Assembly (NCBI GenBank): GCA_002409745.1
Contig: DHOU01000042.1
Span: 12,620-27,974 of the forward strand
Origin: Bacteroidales bacterium UBA5382
GTDB lineage: Bacteria; Bacteroidota; Bacteroidia; Bacteroidales; Dysgonomonadaceae
Reading direction: 5' to 3'
DNA: 15,355 bases
The notes beneath the pieces are model-generated. The model had not been told where the DNA came from. It saw only the letters and a program-made list of their open reading frames with translations, and did no database searches. Position numbers and translations under genes: made by a program. How positions within the stretch are numbered: position 1 is the first letter of the stretch; each line of letters begins with the position of its first letter. Positions 6,371-11,864 of the stretch are shown here, piece by piece.

Positions 6371-7391
6371 ATCCTCTGATTAAATAATGAATATTTTGCC
6401 GGCCCAAAGCTCTCAACACCGTATCATTCTCATCACGGGTTCCCTTCAAACGAACCAACACCTGCCCGAAATTAGCCTGCCCGATATATTCCACATCCGC
6501 ATTCAACAATTGAAACACGGCTTTACCTCCCGGACTCAACGACGAGACCAATTCTTCAAAAGCCACCGACCCGTCGAGCCGTATTTCCACAACGGGAAAC
6601 AATCCCTCGACATATTCCCGGCGAAGAACGGCGCTCAGTTCACCGGGTATGGTCAGCGCCTTCGAGGTGAGAAACTGTTTAATGACCGGATGATCTTTTT
6701 TTGCCAAAATCTCCGCCAACGTTCCTTTGGCTATCAGGCGTCCTTTATCGATAACGGCAACATGATTGCAAACGGCTTTCACAACCTCCATCTCATGCGT
6801 AATCAGCAGAATGGTAATATGCATTCTGCGGTTGATGTCTTGCAGCAACTGGAGGATCGATTGTGTGGTCGCCGGATCGAGGGCGCTCGTCGCTTCGTCG
6901 CTTAGCAACACATACGGATCGTTTGCCAGGGCGCGCGCGATAGCGACCCGTTGCTTTTGTCCTCCGGAGAGACTGCTCGGGTAATCATCCGCTTTATCTT
7001 CCAACCCGACAATCGTCAACAGTTCGTGCACCTTGCCACGAATATAAGTCTTGTCCCTCTTATCCAATTCAAGCGGAAAAGCCACATTTTCAAACACCGT
7101 GCGCGAAGAAAGCAGGTTGAAATGCTGAAAGATCATTCCGATTTTCTTGCGTTCACGGGCCAACTGCGACGAAGAGAGTTTCGTCAGTTCCACCCCGTTC
7201 ACAATAACGTGCCCCTCATCGGGCCGTTCCAATAAATTGATACAGCGTATCAACGTACTTTTTCCGGCTCCCGAGAAACCGATAATCCCCACAATATCCC
7301 CTTGCGCCACGTCGAGACTAATATCGTGAAGCGCCTTAAAAGGCTCTTTCGTCCGGAAAAATGTCTTCGATATATTTTTAACTTCAATCAT
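6363..7391 (-). CDS. metN: Methionine ABC transporter ATP-binding protein MetN
   Basis: The 342-aa ATPase of the MetNIQ importer. Walker A GFSGAGKST is at 38-46, the Q-loop Gln at about 89, signature LSGGQ at 141-145, Walker B VLLSDE at 161-166 and switch His199 (ITHE). The C-terminal part from about residue 262 corresponds to the NIL/ACT-like regulatory domain that in E. coli MetN binds cytoplasmic methionine and shuts off transport (transinhibition). It is the first structural gene of the series. About 85 bases upstream is an intrinsic terminator, and before that a Met/Cys-rich leader ORF, so transcription into metN is probably attenuated. Product-level and transcription-level feedback by methionine would then act on the same transporter. 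Confidence 0.97.
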   Translation of the reverse strand: MIEVKNISKTFFRTKEPFKALHDISLDVAQGDIVGIIGFSGAGKSTLIRCINLLERPDEGHVIVNGVELTKLSSSQLARERKKIGMIFQHFNLLSSRTVFENVAFPLELDKRDKTYIRGKVHELLTIVGLEDKADDYPSSLSGGQKQRVAIARALANDPYVLLSDEATSALDPATTQSILQLLQDINRRMHITILLITHEMEVVKAVCNHVAVIDKGRLIAKGTLAEILAKKDHPVIKQFLTSKALTIPGELSAVLRREYVEGLFPVVEIRLDGSVAFEELVSSLSPGGKAVFQLLNADVEYIGQANFGQVLVRLKGTRDENDTVLRALGRQNIHYLIRGYA

Positions 7392-7476
7392 CCATTACAC
7401 CTTTTTTTAGTTCTATGCTGCAGGAGTTCGAAAACAGCCGCAAACACCCCTTACAAGCACCTCGTAATACAAACTG

Positions 7477-7515
7477 AAAAAACTTCCCCGACACCCATTC
7501 GTATCGAGGAAGTTT
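7477..7515 (-). terminator. Intrinsic terminator (attenuator) upstream of metN
   Basis: On the minus strand the arms 7515-7504 and 7491-7480 form a 12-bp stem (one G-U) around a 12-base loop, followed at once by six T (7482-7477). It precedes the metN start by about 85 bases and lies inside the transcript made from the promoter at 7687-7718. A terminator located between a promoter and its first gene implies conditional read-through. Confidence 0.82.
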
Positions 7516-7550
7516 ACTGCAAAAAAGAATCATCCTTAGCGGCCCGATAC
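7501..7550 (-). promoter_or_regulatory. Predicted antiterminator pairing in the metN leader
   Basis: Minus-strand GTATCGGG (7550-7543) can pair over 8 bp (one G-U) with CTCGATAC (7508-7501). The second segment includes bases 7504-7508 of the terminator's 5' arm, so the two folds exclude each other. The first segment begins at the last base of the leader-peptide stop codon, where a terminating ribosome would cover it. A ribosome held at the upstream Met/Cys codons would leave it free or nearly free. The pairing is seen in sequence; its regulatory use is inferred. Confidence 0.6.
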
Positions 7551-7639
7551 TACCCTTGAGGCATGGACATACACATACAACAAGACATCTTTTCGGACCC
7601 CATGCAAACAGGAACGTATGCGGAAAAATTCGTATTCAT
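7550..7639 (-). CDS. Met/Cys-rich leader peptide (29 aa) of the metNI series
   Basis: A 29-codon ORF between a good promoter and the metN attenuator. It encodes 6 Met (1, 13, 18, 22, 24, 26) and 4 Cys (12, 20, 21, 23), including MSCCMCMSM at 18-26 right before the stop TAG. This composition and position match leader peptides of amino-acid attenuators, where slow decoding of the scarce amino acid selects the antiterminator fold. Its likely role is to sense charged tRNA-Met and perhaps tRNA-Cys, not to act as a protein. The start at 7639 overlaps the TGA of a tiny upstream ORF (7653-7636, MNMKE) in an ATGA arrangement. An in-frame ATG at 7666 would add nine residues but sits in a hairpin loop. 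No SAM-I or SAM-II riboswitch core was recognised in the leader. Confidence 0.75.
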   Translation of the reverse strand: MNTNFSAYVPVCMGSEKMSCCMCMSMPQG

Positions 7640-7654
7640 TCTTTCATATTCATG

Positions 7655-7681
7655 ATCAAACGGCATCGCACACCGTTTGAT
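7655..7681 (-). other. Hairpin at the 5' end of the metN leader RNA
   Basis: A perfect 9-bp stem (7655-7663 with 7673-7681) closes a 9-base loop, immediately downstream of the promoter and so near the predicted RNA 5' end. It could stabilise the leader transcript or hide the alternative start ATG at 7666. I do not recognise it as part of a known riboswitch. Confidence 0.55.
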
Positions 7682-7686
7682 GACTG

Positions 7687-7718
7687 CAAATGTACTGTTT
7701 ATTTTTTGTCCATCCAAT
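7687..7718 (-). promoter_or_regulatory. Bacteroidales-type promoter of the metN leader
   Basis: On the minus strand ATTG (7718-7715), 20 bases, then TACATTTG (7694-7687), an exact match to TAnnTTTG. Transcription should start near 7683-7679, giving a leader of about 290 bases before metN. TACATTTGCAGTC at this site also occurs at the promoter of the tRNA at the right end. Confidence 0.65.
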
Positions 7719-7777
7719 ATTTGTGTTTATTTTTCCGAATAAGAGGAAAAAACAAACGCCCCAACAATTATTTTACT

Positions 7778-7785
7778 TATTTTTG
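7778..7785 (+). promoter_or_regulatory. -7 element of the lipoprotein gene promoter
   Basis: TATTTTTG matches TAnnTTTG and lies 45 bases before the ATG at 7831. The -33 region is poor (no TTG at the right distance), so the site is less certain than the divergent metN-leader promoter. Confidence 0.4.
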
Positions 7786-7830
7786 TGGAACAGATTCAAA
7801 GCAATCGGCAATCCTGTCTTTTTGAATAGA

Positions 7831-8277
7831 ATGAAACAGCGTACACACACCATCAAACAGTTCGACTATCGTTCGGGAGGAAAAATACTCGTAGCGAGCA
7901 TATTATTGGGCTACCTGTTCTTGTTCGCTCACTGTTCTTTCGACCCGTTGGCACAGGACTTGCCGTCCCTGCAAAAGACGCAATGGGTATTTTCGGAATC
8001 CTATACGTCGGAGGAAGTCGATTTTTCACAAACCATCCGGATGCGTTTTAGGGACGAAGAAACCGTGATTTTGGAGCACGACTTCACCGAGACGAGTCAA
8101 CGCATGGGCGTTCAGTCGGGCAGCTACGAAAGCCGGTACACGTACCGCTATGACAGAACGCAGCGAACAGGATTGTTTATCGGCGAAGACGGCAACACTT
8201 TAAAGTTCGAACTCCGCGCCAACCTGCTTTTACTCACAATAAATAATGACACCTACATCTTCCGCAAAACAGTATAA
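7831..8277 (+). CDS. Small calycin-like lipoprotein, unknown function
   Basis: A 148-aa product. The ATG at 7831 is chosen because the frame upstream of it contains the promoter and reads as AT-rich non-coding sequence. Residues 18-35 (ILVASILLGYLFLFAHC plus preceding Lys) form a lipoprotein signal, with Cys35 as lipidation site. The mature part has alternating strands: a Trp near its start (LQKTQWVF), then GSYESRYTYRYD, GLFIGEDGNTLKFELRANLLLLTINNDTYIFRK. This resembles lipocalin/calycin-type small lipoproteins of Bacteroidetes, but I cannot assign a family with certainty. It is monocistronic and divergent from metN. A 7-bp AT-rich hairpin starts at its stop codon (8275-8281 with 8291-8297). 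Confidence 0.78.
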   Translation: MKQRTHTIKQFDYRSGGKILVASILLGYLFLFAHCSFDPLAQDLPSLQKTQWVFSESYTSEEVDFSQTIRMRFRDEETVILEHDFTETSQRMGVQSGSYESRYTYRYDRTQRTGLFIGEDGNTLKFELRANLLLLTINNDTYIFRKTV

Positions 8278-8318
8278 GAAACTTTTTAAATTTCTTACGA
8301 AAGGCTGTAATTAAACTA

Positions 8319-8495
8319 AATGATTATCCGCAAAACGACCTAAAGGTAACCCCTCCGCTCGTTCCTCGCTCGTCCCCTTATGCTAAGGGGACAGTTGCGG
8401 AGTGCAACTTCTCTACTCTCCCCTTACGATAAGGGGGGAGTACCGCGAAGCGGGGAGGGGTTAAAAAAGAAATTGGACGCTTTGCGGATAATCAT
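8319..8495. mobile_element. Palindrome-rich miniature element (MITE-like) with TIRs and 9-bp duplication
   Basis: Terminal inverted repeats of 18 bp (8320-8337 and 8478-8495, one mismatch) are flanked by the direct repeat attaaacta (8310-8318 and 8496-8504), as expected for a target-site duplication. Inside are nested hairpins: 8347-8356 with 8454-8463 (10 bp perfect), 8372-8380 with 8384-8392 (9 bp, loop tgc), 8394-8398 with 8404-8408, 8420-8426 with 8430-8436 (loop cga) and 8443-8446 with 8450-8453. No coding capacity is evident, so it would be mobilised in trans. A dispersed REP-like repeat is the alternative. Confidence 0.65.
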
Positions 8496-8504
8496 ATTAA
8501 ACTA

Positions 8505-8675
8505 TTCTTCGCCTTCAAAAAGTTTCTTTTTGAATCGCGAAAAAAATTTAAACAGATTCTAAAGGAAATATACGGCTTTCGTCGTCACGGTGCCGTGTAA
8601 GACTCCTTCAATCGCAAAAAACGACAACAAAACGCTTCTATAAATCGATTTATAACTACTTTTAATATACAAATA
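8505..8675. other. Gene-free stretch between the MITE-like element and the surA promoter
   Basis: It holds a perfect 9-bp hairpin with a 3-base loop (8514-8522 with 8526-8534, arms TTCAAAAAG/CTTTTTGAA). It lacks the T run expected of a clean terminator on the plus strand. The rest is AT-rich and shows no ORF or RNA gene that I can support. Confidence 0.5.
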
Positions 8676-8707
8676 ATTGGCTGATAAGGGGAATATCACT
8701 ACTTTTG
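8676..8707 (+). promoter_or_regulatory. Bacteroidales-type promoter of the surA-ostA pair
   Basis: ATTG (8676-8679), 20 bases, then TACTTTTG (8700-8707), matching TAnnTTTG. It has the same element type and spacing as the metN-leader promoter. Expected transcription start is near 8713, about 24 bases before the ATG at 8737. Confidence 0.6.
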
Positions 8708-8736
8708 AAGCCATGTTTTAAAACCGTCAACAAAAA

Positions 8737-10110
8737 ATGAACGATTCTGCAAAAAAAATACTCAATGTACTCCTCATGGCAATGGTTTTCATACCCGGGC
8801 TATTCTCTCAAAACAATATTATTGACGAGATCGTATGGGTCGTGGGCGATGAAATTATTCTTAAATCGGAAGTAGAGGAATATCGCAAGGAAATATTGAT
8901 GCAAAACCAACGCATCGAAGGCGATCCGTATTGCTTTATCCCGGAACAATTAGCGATAAGAAAGCTTTTTCTGGATCAGGCAAAGATCGATAGTATACAA
9001 GTACAGGAAACGAACGTCAACCGCATGCTCGAATACCAAATCAACGAATATACCGCCTCTGTGGGGTCAGTTGAAAAGCTCGAAGAATATTTCGGTAAGC
9101 CGTTGAGTGATATTCGCGAAGATATGCGCAACCAGTTACGCGAACAACAATTGATCGATGGAGTACAACAAAAGCATTTCGGTAGCGTCAGCCTTACTCC
9201 TTCCGAAATCAGGAAATATTACAATAGCATCCCGCAAGACAGTCTTCCGTTTATTCCCGCCACGCTCGAATTGCAAGTTGTGACGGTGGAGCCGGAAGTT
9301 CCTTTGGAAGAAATCGACGCCGTTAAGGCACGGCTGCGCGATTTTACGGAACAAGTAAACAGTGGCAAACAAAGTTTTTCGACGCTGGCGTTGATTAACT
9401 CCGAAGACCAGGGCACCGCGATCAGAGGGGGCGAAGGCGGATTTACAACCCGTTCGAACTTAGTTCCCGAGTTTGCCAATGTGCTTTTCGCCATGAATGA
9501 TCCTTCCAAAATATCGAATATTGTGGAAACCGAATACGGCTACCATATTATTCAATTTGTCGAACGCCGCGGCGACTTAGTAAATTACCGGCATATTCTT
9601 CTAAAGCCTAAAATTCCGCAGCAACAACTCGATACGGCTCTCGTACGCCTCGACTCGATTCGCACGGGTATCGTGGACAAAAAAATATCTTTTGAAGATG
9701 CAGCCACTTATTTTTCGGCCGACAAAGATACTCGCAATAATAAGGGAATTATGGTTAATAATAGTCGGAACAGCCCCAATACCGGAACTCCCCGTTTTGC
9801 TCTAAATGAGTTGAATCAGGATATTGCGCGCGTAGTGGGTGAAATGAAAATCGGGGCAATTTCCGAGCCCTTCATTATGACCAACAACTCCGGGAAACAG
9901 GTCGCGGCCATCATTAAAATCGCCCAGCGTAACGAGGGACATAAAGCCAACATCAACAACGATTACCAGATAATCAAACAAATGGCGGAAGGAAATAAAC
10001 GTCAGGGATTAATGGATACGTGGCTCGAGAAAAAGATTACCGGCACGTATGTCCGCATCGATCCCGATTGGCAAAAATGCGACTTCAAATACAAAGGGTG
10101 GATAAAATAA
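8737..10110 (+). CDS. surA: SurA-like periplasmic chaperone / parvulin peptidyl-prolyl isomerase
   Basis: A 457-aa exported protein with a cleavable-type signal (about 1-24, ending GLFSQ). A SurA N-terminal chaperone region (about 28-165) begins IIDEIVWVVGDEIILKSEVE, the usual SurA opening. It is followed by two parvulin-type domains (about 175-278 and 282-395). The first retains RGGEGGFTTRSNLVPEFANVLFAM and a YGYHIIQFVERR end; the second, starting NYRHILLKP, is more diverged. SurA homologues escort outer-membrane beta-barrel proteins through the periplasm. The start ATG has an A-rich upstream sequence typical of the group. Its 3' end overlaps the OstA-like gene, consistent with a joint role in outer-membrane biogenesis. 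Order-level identification is firm; isomerase activity of each domain is not provable here. Confidence 0.9.
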   Translation: MNDSAKKILNVLLMAMVFIPGLFSQNNIIDEIVWVVGDEIILKSEVEEYRKEILMQNQRIEGDPYCFIPEQLAIRKLFLDQAKIDSIQVQETNVNRMLEYQINEYTASVGSVEKLEEYFGKPLSDIREDMRNQLREQQLIDGVQQKHFGSVSLTPSEIRKYYNSIPQDSLPFIPATLELQVVTVEPEVPLEEIDAVKARLRDFTEQVNSGKQSFSTLALINSEDQGTAIRGGEGGFTTRSNLVPEFANVLFAMNDPSKISNIVETEYGYHIIQFVERRGDLVNYRHILLKPKIPQQQLDTALVRLDSIRTGIVDKKISFEDAATYFSADKDTRNNKGIMVNNSRNSPNTGTPRFALNELNQDIARVVGEMKIGAISEPFIMTNNSGKQVAAIIKIAQRNEGHKANINNDYQIIKQMAEGNKRQGLMDTWLEKKITGTYVRIDPDWQKCDFKYKGWIK

Positions 10111-11723
10111 ATTCATATACTTTCCTTGCCGTACTACTTGTTGTGGCCGGTATCCTATCCGTTCAGGCGCAGCAACCTCCCGTTGCGCCCGCCCCGAAAA
10201 AAGTTGTGCAAGACTCCACACGGGCAAAGATCGTGGAGTTGCGGCAAGCGGACGAATGGTCTAAAAGGAAAGATTTCGACGCGCAGATACTCAAAAACAA
10301 CGTGGTGTTTTATCATGAAGGGGCTTTCATGTATTGCGACAGTGCCTACATGTATGAAGCGACCAATTCGTTCGAGGCTTTCAGTAATGTGCGGATGGAA
10401 CAAGGCGATACTCTTTTCGTTTACGGCGATTACCTGCACTACGACGGCAACACGCGTCTGGCGCGCCTGCGTGACAATGTCCGCATGGAAGACCCGACAG
10501 CAACCCTTTTCACCGACAGTCTTAACTACGACCGGATGGCAAACCTGGGGTATTATTTCGATGGCGGCATGTTGGTAGACGACGAAAACGAGCTCACTTC
10601 CTTTTGGGGGCAATATAATCCCGACAGCAAGCAATCGCTTTTCAGCGACAGTGTGAAACTCGTTAATGAGCAATACACCATTTATGCCGACACGCTCAAG
10701 TATAACACGATGACCAAAATAGCCGACATCCTCGGCCCCTCGACCATCGTATCGGATAGCGGGTATATCAACACGCAAAAGGGATGGTACAATACGGTGA
10801 CCAATGACTCGTGGTTGCTCGACCGCAGCGAAGTACACAGCAACGACACGACGAAAGTACTGATAGGAGATACTATTTTTTATAATCGGGACACGGAAGT
10901 CGGCGAAGTCTTCGGCAATATGTTTCTCCATGATATCAAACGAAAGATGATTTTACAGGGTGACTACGGGTATTACGAAGGTAAAACGGAATATGCCTTA
11001 GCCACCGACTCCGCCTTCGCGATAGAATACTCGCAGAATGACAGCCTTTATCTGCATGGCGACACCCTTATCCTGCAAACCGATTCGGTCAATCGCAATT
11101 TAAAGGCCTATTACGATGTGCGGTTTTTCCGTTCGGATCTTCAAGGCGTCTGTGACTCGATGCAGTACATCTCGACGGATTCCATCCTGTATATGTATGG
11201 CGATCCGGTCATTTGGAACCAGGGAAACCAGATCCTCGGCAATCAGATAAACATTCATTTAAACGACAGCACCATCGACAAAGCGCTTATAAAAGATTTT
11301 GCACTGGCCATACAGGAGCGGAATATCGAAGGGCAGTATAACCAACTGACCGGACGCGATATGACGGTTCTTTTCCGCGACAACAACCCCTACCATATAT
11401 TGGTGGAAGGCAATGCCGAATCGCTTTATTATCTACTCGAAGAAGACAGTACGATTGTCGGTCTCAACCGCACGGAGAGCGCTTTTCTTTCGATAGACAT
11501 CGAAAAGAATAAAATAAAAAAACTGAAACTCTGGTCATCAACCAATGCTACGACGACACCTTTACCGAAGTTGTCTCCCGGGGAAGATCGACTGAAAGGA
11601 TTCGTATGGCTCCACTACCTCAGGCCGTCAGGCCCAACGGATATCTTCCGTAAAAACGAACGGAGCGCCGCAGATAATGCGGTCACCCTTCCGCGCCGTT
11701 ATCGACGGGAAGAAGAGCTTTGA
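10077..11723 (+). CDS. OstA-like (LptA/LptD-type) lipopolysaccharide-export family protein
   Basis: A 548-aa exported protein: a hydrophobic signal (about 11-31, ending SVQAQ), then repeated beta-strand units of the OstA type. They show recurring D-x-L/Y patterns such as FMYCDSAYMYE, LFVYGDYLHYDG, LFTDSLNYD and YGDPVIWNQGNQILGNQI, as in LptA and the periplasmic part of LptD. Such proteins line the periplasmic LPS bridge. Bacteroidales carry this large OstA-like protein next to a SurA homologue and mutL. ATG 10077 overlaps surA by 34 bases; a GTG at 10098 with a 13-base overlap would also give a good signal peptide and may be the true start. The C-terminus is Arg/Glu-rich (RRYRREEEL). Confidence 0.86.
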   Translation: MRLQIQRVDKINSYTFLAVLLVVAGILSVQAQQPPVAPAPKKVVQDSTRAKIVELRQADEWSKRKDFDAQILKNNVVFYHEGAFMYCDSAYMYEATNSFEAFSNVRMEQGDTLFVYGDYLHYDGNTRLARLRDNVRMEDPTATLFTDSLNYDRMANLGYYFDGGMLVDDENELTSFWGQYNPDSKQSLFSDSVKLVNEQYTIYADTLKYNTMTKIADILGPSTIVSDSGYINTQKGWYNTVTNDSWLLDRSEVHSNDTTKVLIGDTIFYNRDTEVGEVFGNMFLHDIKRKMILQGDYGYYEGKTEYALATDSAFAIEYSQNDSLYLHGDTLILQTDSVNRNLKAYYDVRFFRSDLQGVCDSMQYISTDSILYMYGDPVIWNQGNQILGNQINIHLNDSTIDKALIKDFALAIQERNIEGQYNQLTGRDMTVLFRDNNPYHILVEGNAESLYYLLEEDSTIVGLNRTESAFLSIDIEKNKIKKLKLWSSTNATTTPLPKLSPGEDRLKGFVWLHYLRPSGPTDIFRKNERSAADNAVTLPRRYRREEEL

Positions 11724-11817
11724 ATGAAGGATGATGTATGATGTATAAACTATGAGCTATGAACTATGAACTATGAACTATGAACTATGAACTCATAATT
11801 CATACATCATACTTCAT
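11724..11817. repeat. 7-bp tandem repeats inside an inverted repeat, ostA-mutL spacer
   Basis: Arms 11724-11740 and 11801-11817 are complementary in 16 of 17 positions. Between them tatgaac is repeated five times exactly (11758-11792), preceded by one variant copy (tatgagc, 11751-11757). The inverted repeat starts just after the OstA-like stop and is followed by aatttttg, so it may mark the transcript end. The tandem copies look slippage-prone. Confidence 0.85.
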
Positions 11818-11827
11818 AATTTTTGTG

Positions 11828-11835
11828 TACATTTG
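11828..11835 (+). promoter_or_regulatory. -7 element of the mutL promoter
   Basis: TACATTTG matches TAnnTTTG and lies 30 bases before the chosen mutL ATG (11865). A -33 TTTG is not evident at the expected distance, where the right arm of the inverted repeat lies. This site argues against a mutL start at 11823, which lies before it. Confidence 0.45.
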
Positions 11836-11864
11836 TGTTGTTCAAATTAACGGAGATTGTTTCT

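Noticed and set aside
7520..7690. SAM, cobalamin, TPP or THF riboswitch in the metN leader
   Set aside because: I looked for their conserved cores by eye and found none. A Met/Cys-rich ORF occupies most of this part of the leader and explains it better. A covariance-model search would settle it.
8310..8504. CRISPR-like repeats suggested by repeated cccctta/taagggg units
   Set aside because: The units are palindromes at irregular spacing inside one short element, not regularly spaced direct repeats with unique spacers.
8380..8562. 60-codon plus-strand ORF
   Set aside because: It runs through the palindromes and terminal repeat of the MITE-like element and has no coding character.
10155..10931. 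258-codon minus-strand ORF opposite the OstA-like gene
   Set aside because: It is a shadow of the plus-strand gene, which has a signal peptide and OstA-type repeats; the minus-strand product shows no recognisable domain.
11823..11864. Longer mutL start giving 14 extra residues
   Set aside because: The start would lie upstream of the TACATTTG promoter element, and MSDIIHLLP is the canonical MutL N-terminus.
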